This document shows, piece by piece, positions 36,073-44,711 of a stretch of 64,000 bases of DNA (positions are counted from its first letter, which is position 1; every line of letters starts with the position of its first letter). Source of the DNA: Labedaea rhizosphaerae (GTDB lineage Bacteria > Actinomycetota > Actinomycetes > Mycobacteriales > Pseudonocardiaceae); NCBI RefSeq assembly GCF_004362825.1, contig NZ_SNXZ01000001.1:744001-808000 (forward strand), in the 5' to 3' direction. Below the pieces are notes generated by a model. It was not told the DNA's origin. It saw only the letters and a program-made list of their open reading frames with translations, and searched no databases. The translations under genes were made by a program, and so were the position numbers.

Positions 36073-38421
36073 TCAAGCAGCCCCGTTGGCCACGCGCTCC
36101 GCCGGGTTGTCGGCGATGGCGTTGCTGCGGCGCTTCGACACGATGACCGCGCCGACGATGATCACCACGGCGACGAGCGCGATGACGACCCGCACCGGGG
36201 TGTTCTTGTCCTCGCCGATGGAGAAGGCGACGACAGCCGGAGCGATCAGCAGCGAGACCAGGTTCATGACCTTGATCAGCGGGTTGATCGCCGGGCCGGC
36301 GGTGTCCTTGAACGGGTCACCGACGGTGTCACCGATGATGGTGGCCTCGTGGGCCGGGGAGCCCTTGCCGCCGTGGTTGCCGTCCTCGACCAGCTTCTTC
36401 GCGTTGTCCCACGCGCCACCGGAGTTGGCCAGGAACACGGCCATCAGGGTGCCGGTGGCGATCGCGCCGGCCAGGTAACCGGCCAGCGGACCGACGCCGA
36501 GGCCGAAGCCGACGGCGATCGGCGCGAACACCGCGAGCAGACCCGGCGTCGTGAGCTCACGCAGCGAGTCACGGGTGCAGAGGTCCACGACCCGGCCGTA
36601 CTCCGGGCGAACGGTGCCGTCCATGATGCCGGGGTTCTCGTGGAACTGGCGGCGCACCTCGAACACGACGGCGCCCGCCGCACGGGACACGGCGTTGACC
36701 GCGAGACCCGAGAACATGAACACGACGGCCGCCCCGAGCGCGATGCCGACCAGCGTGTTCGGGCTGAACACCAGGGCGACGAAGGACTGGCCGTCCGGGT
36801 CGCTGGAGGCGAACAGGGTGCCGTTGGTCAGCGTGTTCGCCGCGTCGGCCGTGGCGTGCGCGGCGTCGAGCACGGCCTGGCGGATCGCGTTGATGTAGGA
36901 GCCGAACAGCGCGGTCGCCGCGAGCACGGCGGTCGCGATCGCGATGCCCTTGGTGATCGCCTTGGTGGTGTTGCCCACCGCGTCGAGCTCGGTCAGGATC
37001 TGCGCGGCCTCGCCGTCGACGTCACCGGACATCTCGGCGATGCCCTGCGCGTTGTCGGAGACCGGGCCGAAGGTGTCCATGGCGACGATGACGCCGACCG
37101 TGGTGAGCAGACCGCAACCGGCCAGCGCGATCGCGAACAGCGCCACGAACAGCGAACCGGACAGCAGGAACGCGCCGTACACGGCGGCACCGATGACCAC
37201 CGCGGTGTACACGGCGGACTCGAAACCGACCGAGATGCCGGAGAGGATCACGGTGGCCGCACCGGTCAGCGAGGTCTCGCCGACGTGCTTGACCGGCTTG
37301 TGCTCGGTGCCGGTGAAGTAGCCGGTCAGCCAGAGGATGAAGCCGGCCAGCACGATGCCGATGATCACCGCGACGGTCGCGATGACCGCCGGGCTGCCCG
37401 CGGTGCCCGACTCCGTGGAGTTGGTCAGGTCCGCGAACGAGTTCGGCAGGAAGATGAACGCCGCGGCCGTGCAGAGCACCGCGGAGATCAGCGCCGAGAT
37501 GTAGAACGACCGGTTGATCGCGGTCAGGCCGCTCTCGCCGGGCCGGGCCTTGGTGATGTAGACGCCGATGACGGCGGTGATCACACCCAGCGCCGGGACG
37601 ATCAGCGGGAACAGTAGACCCTTGTCGCCGAACGCGGCGGAACCGAGGATCAGCGCGGCGACCAGGGTCACCGCGTAGGACTCGAAGAGGTCCGCGGCCA
37701 TGCCGGCGCAGTCACCCACGTTGTCACCGACGTTGTCGGCGATGGTCGCGGCGTTGCGCGGGTCGTCCTCGGGGATGTTCTGCTCGACCTTGCCGACCAG
37801 GTCGGCGCCGACGTCCGCGGCCTTGGTGAAGATGCCGCCACCGACACGCATGAACATCGCGATCAGCGCGGCGCCGAAACCGAAGCCTTCCAGCACCTTC
37901 GGCGCTTCGCCCGCGTACGCGAGCACCACGACCGAGGCACCGAAGAGGCCGAGGCCGACGGTCGCCATGCCGACCACACCACCGGTGCGGAACGCGATCC
38001 GCGTGGCCTTCTCGCGGGCACCCTCCTCACGGGACGCGGCCGCCACGCGCAGGTTCGCCTGCGTGGCGAGCCACATGCCGAGGTAACCGATGCCGAAGGA
38101 GAACGCGGCGCCGACGAGGAAGAAGATCGAACGGCCGATCCGCTCACCCCAGTTGTCGGCGGGGAGCGCGAACAGCAGCAAGAACACGATCCCACCGAAG
38201 ACGGTGAGGGTGTTGCGCTGCCTGTTGAGGTAAGCCGCCGCGCCTTCCTGGACCGCCTTGGCGATGTCCTGCATCTTGGTGGTGCCTTGGCCAGTGGCCA
38301 GGACCTCCTTGAGCAGGACATACCCGACGGCCAGAGCTGCGAGGGCGACCACGGCGACCACGGCGACCACGCCGTAACCCCCGCCGGAGAGAGTGCCCTC
38401 CGCTAGGTACTGCCCGGACAT
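36073..38421 (-). CDS. hppA: Proton-translocating membrane pyrophosphatase, K+-independent type
   Basis: 782 residues with about 16 hydrophobic segments. The enzyme couples PPi hydrolysis to proton export. Seen: the substrate motif FTKAADVGADLVGKVE (about 210-225), DNVGDNVGDCAGMAADLFESY and GDTVGDPFKDTAGPAINPLIK, all with the Asp clusters that bind Mg-PPi. The motif GNTTKAITKG has Lys where potassium-dependent enzymes have Ala, which is the known marker of the K+-independent class. The ATG at 38421 follows AGGAGG; a ten-residue upstream extension lacks it. The genome also keeps a soluble Ppa (17480-17995). Confidence 0.96.
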   Translation of the reverse strand: MSGQYLAEGTLSGGGYGVVAVVAVVALAALAVGYVLLKEVLATGQGTTKMQDIAKAVQEGAAAYLNRQRNTLTVFGGIVFLLLFALPADNWGERIGRSIFFLVGAAFSFGIGYLGMWLATQANLRVAAASREEGAREKATRIAFRTGGVVGMATVGLGLFGASVVVLAYAGEAPKVLEGFGFGAALIAMFMRVGGGIFTKAADVGADLVGKVEQNIPEDDPRNAATIADNVGDNVGDCAGMAADLFESYAVTLVAALILGSAAFGDKGLLFPLIVPALGVITAVIGVYITKARPGESGLTAINRSFYISALISAVLCTAAAFIFLPNSFADLTNSTESGTAGSPAVIATVAVIIGIVLAGFILWLTGYFTGTEHKPVKHVGETSLTGAATVILSGISVGFESAVYTAVVIGAAVYGAFLLSGSLFVALFAIALAGCGLLTTVGVIVAMDTFGPVSDNAQGIAEMSGDVDGEAAQILTELDAVGNTTKAITKGIAIATAVLAATALFGSYINAIRQAVLDAAHATADAANTLTNGTLFASSDPDGQSFVALVFSPNTLVGIALGAAVVFMFSGLAVNAVSRAAGAVVFEVRRQFHENPGIMDGTVRPEYGRVVDLCTRDSLRELTTPGLLAVFAPIAVGFGLGVGPLAGYLAGAIATGTLMAVFLANSGGAWDNAKKLVEDGNHGGKGSPAHEATIIGDTVGDPFKDTAGPAINPLIKVMNLVSLLIAPAVVAFSIGEDKNTPVRVVIALVAVVIIVGAVIVSKRRSNAIADNPAERVANGAA

Positions 38422-38681
38422 CTGTCCTCCTGTGACTACTGCCAATGACAAGGCCAGTGACCGGAGACTGCGTCCGGTACCGACGCCGTGTGGTTGCGAC
38501 CCTGAAGACGGGACGACCGGCGGAGTCTATTGGTATGCCAATCCAAGATCGTCAGCCGTCCCGGAACGTGCACCGTCCGTTATCACCGGATTCGCCTTCA
38601 TGATCGATCCAGCCGACGTCGATTCGAACACTTGGTCGGGGTGCTCGCGAACGTGTCGGTGGGGCATGCGAAGCTCGACAG

Positions 38682-41117
38682 GTGGCCGATCTGGACGCGA
38701 CACGCCGGGGACGCGGCTTGCTCGATCGCGTGCTCGCCGGCGTGCCGGCGGGCGAGTCGCCGCTGACCTACGCGACGGACCTGCCCGAGCGCATCGCCAC
38801 TCTTGGTGACTGGCCAACGTGGACACCCGACGTCGTTGTTACCGCTTTGAGATCAGCGGGGATCGAGCGTCCGTGGGCGCACCAGGCGCACGCCGCCGAG
38901 TTGGTGCGCGCGGGGTCGCATGTGGTCATCTCGACGGGCACGGCGTCGGGGAAGTCCCTTGCCTACCAACTGCCGGTGCTCTCGGCGTTGGTCGAGGACC
39001 GCAAGGCGACCGCGTTGTACTTGTCGCCGACGAAGGCGCTCGGCGCGGACCAGCTGCGGTCGGTGCAGGCCCTGGACGTGCCGGACCTGCGGGTCGCGAG
39101 TTACGACGGCGACACGCCGATGGTCGAGCGGGACTGGGTGCGGGCCCACGCCCGCTGGGTGTTCAGCAACCCCGACATGCTGCACCGCGGCGTGCTGCCG
39201 CAGCACGCGCGCTGGTCGATGTTCTTCCGCAGGCTCACCCACGTCGTGGTCGACGAGTGCCACGCGTACCGCGGGGTTTTCGGTTCGCACGTCGCGTTGC
39301 TGTTGCGGCGGATCCGCCGGGTCGCCCAGCACTACGGCGCCGACCCGGTGTTCGTGCTCGCCTCGGCGACGGTGTCGGACCCGGCGACGTCGGCGGCGCG
39401 CCTGGCCGGGGTCGAGTGCGTGCCAGTGACGGAAGACACATCGCCGCGTGGCGCGCGCACGATCGCCTTGTGGGAACCGCCGCTGCTGCCCGACTACGCC
39501 GGTGAACACGGCGCGCCCGTTCGGCGTTCGGCCGGCGCCGAGACCGCACGCATCCTGACCGATCTCGTCATCGAGGGAGCGCGGTCGTTGGCGTTCGTGC
39601 GGTCGCGGCGCGGCGCGGAGCTGACCGCACTGGCGGCCAAGCGCGCACTGTCCGAGGTGGACGAATCGCTGGCCGAGCGGGTCGCCGCGTATCGAGCGGG
39701 CTTCTTACCGGAGGACCGGCGGGCGCTGGAGAAGGCGCTGCTTCAGGGGAAACTGCTCGGGGTCGCGAGCACGAACGCGCTGGAGCTCGGGGTGGACATC
39801 GCCGGGCTGGACGCGGTGGTGGTCGCCGGGTTCCCCGGCACGCTCGCGTCGTTCTGGCAGCAGGCCGGGCGCGCGGGCCGGGCGGGTGACGGCGCGCTGG
39901 TCGTGTTCGTGGCCCGTGACGATCCGCTGGACACCTACTTGGTGCACCACCCGGCCGCGGTGCTGGACCGGCCGATCGAGTCGACCGTGCTCGACCCGAC
40001 GAATCCCTACGTGCTGGCACCGCAGTTGGCGTGCGCGGCCGCCGAACTCCCGCTCACCGAGGATTGCCTGCCGGTGTTCGGCGGGGAGGCCGCCGAGGAG
40101 GTGCTGGCCGCGCTGGTCGCCGACGGCGTGCTGCGGCGCAGGCCGCGTGGCTGGTACTGGACCAGTCGCCAGCGCCCGCACGCGGATGTGGACATCCGCG
40201 GCATGGGTGGCGAGCAGATCGCCGTGGTGGAAGCGGATTCGGGCCGGATGCTCGGCACGGTCGACCCGGCGATGGCGTGCGCGACGGTGCACGAGGGCGC
40301 GGTGTACCTGCACCAGGGACAGTCCTATGTGGTCGACGAGCTCGACCTCGAGTCGTCGCTTGCCTTGGTGCACAGCGAGAATCCGGAGTGGACGACCCAG
40401 CCACGCGAGGTCGTCGACATCTCGGTGTTGCGCACCACCGAGCAGGAGCGGTTCAAGACCGACGACGGCGAGGTGACCGTGTGCGTCGGCGACGTCGCGG
40501 TGACGTCACAGGTTGTCGCGTACCTGCGGCGGTTGCCGTCAGGTGAGGTGCTGGACCAGGTGCCGCTCGACCTGCCCGAGCGGACGCTGGAGACCAGGGG
40601 TGTCTGGTACACGATCAGCCAGGAGTTGTTGTGCGGCAGCGCACCGGGGGGCGCCGGTCTGAAACCGGCGCGCATCCCCGGCGCGCTGCACGCCGCCGAG
40701 CACGCGGCGATCGGCCTGCTACCGCTGTTCGCGACCTGTGACCGTTGGGACATCGGCGGGGTGTCCACCGCGTTGCACGCTGACACCGGGGAGGCGACGG
40801 TGTTCGTGCACGATGGTCATCCCGGGGGCGCAGGTTTCGCCGATCGCGGCCATGCCGCGCTGGTCCCGTGGTTGGCCGCGACGCGGGAAGCGATCGCTTC
40901 CTGCGAGTGCCCGGCCGGCTGCCCGTCCTGTGTTCAGTCGCCGAAGTGCGGGAATGGCAACGAACCTTTGGACAAGGCCGGCGCGATGGCTGTGCTGGAC
41001 GTCGTGCTCGCCGCTATCGGCGAGCCGGCGCCAGACAGCCGGCCTGATGGAGTTGTGGTCGAAGGAGCTGCCGGGTCGGTCGTTCGCGCTACGACTCAGT
41101 CGACGGCGACGAGCTGA
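38682..41117 (+). CDS. DEAD/DEAH-box helicase with DUF1998 zinc domain (MrfA/Hrq1-like)
   Basis: 811 residues. Seen: Q-motif region RPWAHQAHAAELVRAG, Walker A STGTASGKSLAY near 84-95, Walker B VVVDECHAYRG (DECH) near 189, motif III SATVSDP, motif VI FWQQAGRAGRAGDG, and the C-terminal DUF1998 block with CECPAGCPSCVQSPKCGNGN, a four-Cys metal site near 741-760. Bacterial relatives (MrfA) act in repair of mitomycin-type damage. GTG start at 38682 (no clear ribosome site). Divergent from hppA; its 3' end overlaps the prim-pol-like gene by 22 bp. Confidence 0.92.
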   Translation: MADLDATRRGRGLLDRVLAGVPAGESPLTYATDLPERIATLGDWPTWTPDVVVTALRSAGIERPWAHQAHAAELVRAGSHVVISTGTASGKSLAYQLPVLSALVEDRKATALYLSPTKALGADQLRSVQALDVPDLRVASYDGDTPMVERDWVRAHARWVFSNPDMLHRGVLPQHARWSMFFRRLTHVVVDECHAYRGVFGSHVALLLRRIRRVAQHYGADPVFVLASATVSDPATSAARLAGVECVPVTEDTSPRGARTIALWEPPLLPDYAGEHGAPVRRSAGAETARILTDLVIEGARSLAFVRSRRGAELTALAAKRALSEVDESLAERVAAYRAGFLPEDRRALEKALLQGKLLGVASTNALELGVDIAGLDAVVVAGFPGTLASFWQQAGRAGRAGDGALVVFVARDDPLDTYLVHHPAAVLDRPIESTVLDPTNPYVLAPQLACAAAELPLTEDCLPVFGGEAAEEVLAALVADGVLRRRPRGWYWTSRQRPHADVDIRGMGGEQIAVVEADSGRMLGTVDPAMACATVHEGAVYLHQGQSYVVDELDLESSLALVHSENPEWTTQPREVVDISVLRTTEQERFKTDDGEVTVCVGDVAVTSQVVAYLRRLPSGEVLDQVPLDLPERTLETRGVWYTISQELLCGSAPGGAGLKPARIPGALHAAEHAAIGLLPLFATCDRWDIGGVSTALHADTGEATVFVHDGHPGGAGFADRGHAALVPWLAATREAIASCECPAGCPSCVQSPKCGNGNEPLDKAGAMAVLDVVLAAIGEPAPDSRPDGVVVEGAAGSVVRATTQSTATS

Positions 41118-41737
41118 CGCTCGGCGGCCACGCGTCCGGCCAGCGCGTCCGCCAGCACGTTCTGCACCACGTCGGCGTGGGGGAACTCCCAGCCGCACAC
41201 CTCGGGCTTGACCCGCCAGTGCGCGACGCCGTGCCGGAAAGAGCTTGGTGGCAACGGGATCCAGCTGCCGGCGCCGTGCAGGGTCACGTCGGCGTTGTTC
41301 GCCAGGTCCGCCCGCAGCTCACCCGCGACGGTGGTGAGGAAGAGCCACTTGCCGTCCGGCGTCGCGACGATCGGCACCGGCACGCCGAGCAGTCGCAGCG
41401 CTCGGGCCGCCTGGCGGCCGAGCTCGTCGGGCACCTCGATGGCGTCGAGCACGACGCCGGTCGCGAGCAGGAGGCTGTAGGGCTGGCCGGTCCACCAGGC
41501 GGCGACCTGCTCGGCGTCGGTGCCGATGCGCTGCTGCCAGTTCTCGTGCACCGGCATGAGGCCGTCGGCCTCGACGCCGTCCCGGCCGGCCCAACGCGCC
41601 TGCGCCGGGTTGACCGAGCCTGTCGGATAGGTGCCGGGCAGCACGGGCCACCCGCGCCACGCCAGGCCGATCGCCTCTGCGCGCAGCTCCACACGGAAGG
41701 CTCCGCGCCAGCTATCCGACCACTCCGAATCCACCAT
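41096..41737 (-). CDS. Prim-pol-like protein (bifunctional primase/polymerase N-terminal domain)
   Basis: 213 residues. Seen: GLAWRGWPVLPGTYPTG at the N-terminus, the position where prim-pol proteins carry their GWxVxP motif, then VVLDAIEVPDELGRQA (possible but weak acidic metal motif), PDGKWLFLTT and a GSWIPLPPSSFRHGVAHW block, which resemble the small stand-alone prim-pol domain proteins of actinomycetes. Whether it polymerises is uncertain. The ATG at 41737 has AAGGAGG about eleven bases upstream; longer frames upstream are not supported. Confidence 0.7.
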   Translation of the reverse strand: MVDSEWSDSWRGAFRVELRAEAIGLAWRGWPVLPGTYPTGSVNPAQARWAGRDGVEADGLMPVHENWQQRIGTDAEQVAAWWTGQPYSLLLATGVVLDAIEVPDELGRQAARALRLLGVPVPIVATPDGKWLFLTTVAGELRADLANNADVTLHGAGSWIPLPPSSFRHGVAHWRVKPEVCGWEFPHADVVQNVLADALAGRVAAERQLVAVD

Positions 41738-41942
41738 GGTGGGTACTGCCTCCTTGACCCCTTCGGACACCGTTGCGGTGTCGTACTCATGACTTAACGG
41801 CACGGTGCGTGCCTTTCGTAACTTGCAGTCGACAACTGGTCGGTTGGCGACGACGAGTGATGCGGGTCCCATCGGGCGGCCCGATCCCTGTCTGCCGGTC
41901 GTCGCGGTGGCCACGTACGCCAAAACGGCGGTGTGATGCCGT

Positions 41943-42362
41943 TCACCGTGCCGGGGCGACCGTTGCTCGTGCGTTCGGTGCGGTGGCCGGGTGCGCGACC
42001 GGCCGCTCGTCGGCGGTGAGTTGCACCGGCCCGGCACGCGCGTGGGCGTGCACCCGGCCGGTGAGCGGTCCGCCGGGCTCGGCCGACACCTCGACCAGCG
42101 CGTCCGCACCGTCGAACCAGCAGCGGTCGAGGTGGACGGTCATGTTGTCCGCCACCCACCTGGCGCGTGCGCAGGCGTGCTCCTCGTCCGAGCCGTCGGC
42201 GGCCGCCGCGGCCGCGGCGAGCACCGCCAGGTCGGCGGCACCGGCCGCCCGGTGCCGGGCGATCTCCGCGGTACCGACCGCCATGACCAGCGTCGCGGTC
42301 AGCACCAGCGCGGCGATCGCCACGGCGCCGAGGACGGTCGCCGAGCCGCGGTCGCCGGTCAT
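41943..42362 (-). CDS. TadE-like minor pseudopilin (Rv3654c-like)
   Basis: 139 residues. Last gene of the tad/flp pilus operon. Seen: DRGSATVLGAVAIAALVLTATLVMAVG, a charged turn followed by one long hydrophobic helix as in TadE/TadG minor pilins, then an Ala-rich segment and an exported domain with two cysteines (ACARARW and RCWFDG). The ATG at 42362 overlaps the tadE stop by four bases. Likely assembled at the membrane as part of the pilus-like machine; exact role unknown. Confidence 0.82.
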   Translation of the reverse strand: MTGDRGSATVLGAVAIAALVLTATLVMAVGTAEIARHRAAGAADLAVLAAAAAAADGSDEEHACARARWVADNMTVHLDRCWFDGADALVEVSAEPGGPLTGRVHAHARAGPVQLTADERPVAHPATAPNARATVAPAR

Positions 42363-42739
42363 GGCGGCCCCGGTTCCGGCGCTGGGTCCTCCGGTTCGGC
42401 GACGGCCACGGCGTGGGCGTGCGGGTGGACGCCGGGCAGCAGTGGGCTCACCGCATCGAGCACGACGTCGACGGTGATGGTGTCGCCCTGCACCTTGACG
42501 TCCAGCCGCGCACCGCTCGGCGCGATGTCGGCGACCGCTTGACGTGCTTGACCGGGATCACCGCGAGCCAGCAGGCGTGCCGCTTCGCGGGCGGCGTCGG
42601 TGCAGCGCAGCTGGTCGAGCACCGCCGTGAGCCCGGCGAGCAGCACCGCGACCACGGTGACCACGGCGGAGAGGGCGATCGCCGCCTCGACGGTGGCCAT
42701 GCCCGCATCGCGGGTCGGGCCCCGGGTGCGGGCGCGCAT
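42359..42739 (-). CDS. TadE-family pilus assembly protein
   Basis: 126 residues. Seen: DAGMATVEAAIALSAVVTVV, the TadE pattern of a glycine-ended leader, a Glu five residues later and one membrane helix, then a beta-rich exported domain (ARLDVKVQGDTITVDVVLDAV). TadE proteins are minor pseudopilins of Flp/Tad pili. The ATG at 42739 shares one base with the stop of the pilin gene (TGATG), and the gene overlaps the next by four bases. A longer upstream frame is a shadow of the pilin and tadC genes. Confidence 0.85.
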   Translation of the reverse strand: MRARTRGPTRDAGMATVEAAIALSAVVTVVAVLLAGLTAVLDQLRCTDAAREAARLLARGDPGQARQAVADIAPSGARLDVKVQGDTITVDVVLDAVSPLLPGVHPHAHAVAVAEPEDPAPEPGPP

Positions 42740-42927
42740 CAGAGGTTCAGCGCCAGGGCGCGGCTGATGATGCCGGTCAAGGCCGCGAGAACGTCGTCGC
42801 CGGTGACGATGTGGTAGAGCACCAGCGCGAAGGCGGCGGCCGCGACCGTGCCCACGGCGTACTCGACCGTGGACATGCCGTCGTCGGCGGTGACCAGGTG
42901 GTTCAGCCGGGCGTGGGTGGGATTCAT
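42739..42927 (-). CDS. Flp-like pilin (DUF4244)
   Basis: 62 residues. Seen: ADDGMSTVEYAVGTVAAAAFALVLYHIV: a short leader ending in Gly, then the hydrophobic helix with the conserved Glu at position five and Tyr at six, the hallmark of Flp/type IVb pilins cleaved by a prepilin peptidase. No peptidase gene is in the window. The size fits actinobacterial DUF4244 proteins (Rv3656c slot). It lies 21 bp downstream of tadC and shares one base with tadE. Confidence 0.85.
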   Translation of the reverse strand: MNPTHARLNHLVTADDGMSTVEYAVGTVAAAAFALVLYHIVTGDDVLAALTGIISRALALNL

Positions 42928-42948
42928 TTCTCTCTCCTCTGTGGACGT

Positions 42949-43635
42949 TCAGGGGCTGATGCCGGTGGCGAGGCTCGCGACGACGGGCACCACGCCGAGG
43001 CAGATGAAGGCGGGCAGGAAGCAGAGCCCGAGCGGCCCGCTGACCAGGACCGCGGCCCGTTGCGCGCGGGCTTCGGCGGCGGCCTCGGTGCTCGCGCGGA
43101 CCTCGTCGGCCAGGGCTGCCGCGGCTGCGGCCAACGCCGTGCCGGAGCGTGCGCTGCGGCGCGCGGCCCGGGCCAGCGGAGCGGTCGACGGGCACTCCCT
43201 GGCCGGGTCCCAGGCTTGGACCGGGTCCGCACCCAGGGCCAGGAGGTCCGCGGTGGCGCGTAAGGCTTTGCCGGGTGGGCCGGCCAGATCTGTGGCCACG
43301 GACTGGATGGCGTGGGAGACCGGGAGACCGGCGCGCAAGGCGGCGGCGAGGAGTTCCCAGGTGATGGCCAGCCGGAAGCTGTCGGCCTTGGGTTGGGGCG
43401 GTTGGGTCGCGCGGCGGGCGAACCACCATGCTCCGGCGGCCGCGGGGATGGCGAGGATCGGCGTACCGAGCGCGAGGCAGAGGGCGGCGGCGCCCGGTGC
43501 GGCGACGACCGGGAGCCAGTGACGTCGTCGGGCGGGCTTCGGGTTGAGGGCAGCGAGCCGTGCGGCCGCACGTCCGTCCGGGAACGCGAGGGCGGCGGCT
43601 GCGGCGAGCGCGGCGGCTACGGGTTGGGTGTTCAT
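42949..43635 (-). CDS. TadC-like type II/IV secretion F-domain protein
   Basis: 228 residues with about four hydrophobic segments (about 7-20, 43-72, 95-110, 200-222). Seen: FRLAITWELLAAALRAGLPVSHAIQSVA followed by GPPGKALRATADLLALGADPVQAW, the T2SF/GspF helical-bundle pattern of the inner-membrane platform of Tad pili, close to TadC. It pairs with the TadB-like protein 81 bp upstream and acts with the TadA ATPase. Confidence 0.85.
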   Translation of the reverse strand: MNTQPVAAALAAAAALAFPDGRAAARLAALNPKPARRRHWLPVVAAPGAAALCLALGTPILAIPAAAGAWWFARRATQPPQPKADSFRLAITWELLAAALRAGLPVSHAIQSVATDLAGPPGKALRATADLLALGADPVQAWDPARECPSTAPLARAARRSARSGTALAAAAAALADEVRASTEAAAEARAQRAAVLVSGPLGLCFLPAFICLGVVPVVASLATGISP

Positions 43636-43716
43636 GGCGTCACCGGGTCTCGATCGGTTGTCTCACCGCAACAGACGCGGCCGCGGGCGAATCCGGGCAA
43701 GAAATTTGGTGGCCGG

Positions 43717-44526
43717 TCATCGGTGCGTCGCCTGGGCGGTGAGTTTGGCCGTCCACACCAGTCCGGCGCTGGTCAGGAGCGCGCCGAGGACGAGCATCGC
43801 TTGACCGATGCCGGTGTGGGCCAGCACGTGGATGGGTGAGACCCCGGTCGACTCGCCGAGGGCGATGCCGATCAGGGGCAGGGCGGCGAGGATCGTTGCC
43901 GTGGTCCTGGGGCCGGCCATGCGGGCCTGGACCGTCTTGGCGTGCCGGGCCCGCAGTTGGAGGTCGCGGCGGGTGGCGTCGAGGACGTCGGCCAGCGGCA
44001 GGCCGTTGCGGGTGGAGAGCCGGACGGCCATGCCCAGTTCGGGTAGGTGTCCGGCGAGGGCGGGTAGGTCGGTCGTGGCCAGGGCTTGCTCGATGTCGCC
44101 GCCCAGCCGCGACGCGGCCGCGATCGTGAGCAGGACGGTGGCGGCGTCGGGGTGGGCGTCGTCGGCCGCTGCCTCGGCCGCGGCCACCGGGTGCGCACCC
44201 GTGCGCAGGGCGTCGGCGAAGGACCGGAGGGCTTCGGCCAGGCCGGCCACGGCGGCGATCGTCGCGTCTTGCGTTCGGCGGATCTTGTGGAGGCGCCACA
44301 GGGTTGCGGTGATCAAGGCGGCCGCTGCCGCGCCACCGGGGCCGAAGGCCAGCAAGCCGACGGCGGATGCGGCGGCGAGCAGCAGCGGGAGGCGGGGTGG
44401 CCAGAGCCAGCGCGGGCGGGTGAACGCCCCGGGTTGGCGGGTCAGGCCTCGGAGTCGTGCTCGGGCTCTCGTGTCGGGCCACGCGAGGATGCCGAGGGCG
44501 GCGAGCACGGCCGATGCGGCGGTCAT
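43717..44526 (-). CDS. TadB-like type II/IV secretion F-domain protein
   Basis: 269 residues. Seen: two N-terminal hydrophobic segments (about 5-18 and 47-75), the T2SF core GLAEALRSFADALRTGAHPVAAAEAAADD, RLGGDIEQALATTDLPAL, MAVRLSTRNGLPLADVLDATRRDLQ and two C-terminal hydrophobic helices. It is the second platform protein of the Tad system. The ATG at 44526 overlaps the stop of a 62-codon gene by four bases; a longer upstream frame would absorb that small gene in another phase and is rejected. Confidence 0.87.
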   Translation of the reverse strand: MTAASAVLAALGILAWPDTRARARLRGLTRQPGAFTRPRWLWPPRLPLLLAAASAVGLLAFGPGGAAAAALITATLWRLHKIRRTQDATIAAVAGLAEALRSFADALRTGAHPVAAAEAAADDAHPDAATVLLTIAAASRLGGDIEQALATTDLPALAGHLPELGMAVRLSTRNGLPLADVLDATRRDLQLRARHAKTVQARMAGPRTTATILAALPLIGIALGESTGVSPIHVLAHTGIGQAMLVLGALLTSAGLVWTAKLTAQATHR

Positions 44527-44711
44527 GCGGTGGAGCCGTTCCGCGTTGGCGGGCCGCTCGTGCTGCTCGCCGCGCCGGCCACGGTCGGAGCCGTCGACTT
44601 TCCGCGCTGCCGGGATGGCGTGTCGGCCGGGCTCTGCGCATGGGCGGAAGCGTTGGCAGCGAGGCGAATGCGCAAGACCGCCGGCCGTGCGGCGGGCGAA
44701 GTGGTGGTCAT
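44523..44711 (-). CDS. Small 62-residue protein between tadA and tadB
   Basis: 62 codons, rich in Ala, Ser, Pro, Thr and Arg, no hydrophobic helix, no recognised family. The evidence that it is real is positional: its ATG overlaps the tadA stop by four bases (ATGA) and its own TGA overlaps the tadB ATG by four bases, so it fills the 196 bp between the tadA stop and the tadB start exactly. Without it, tadB would lack coupled translation. It may be a true Tad-associated peptide or a coupling leader. I recall no counterpart in the mycobacterial operon. Confidence 0.6.
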   Translation of the reverse strand: MTTTSPAARPAVLRIRLAANASAHAQSPADTPSRQRGKSTAPTVAGAASSTSGPPTRNGSTA

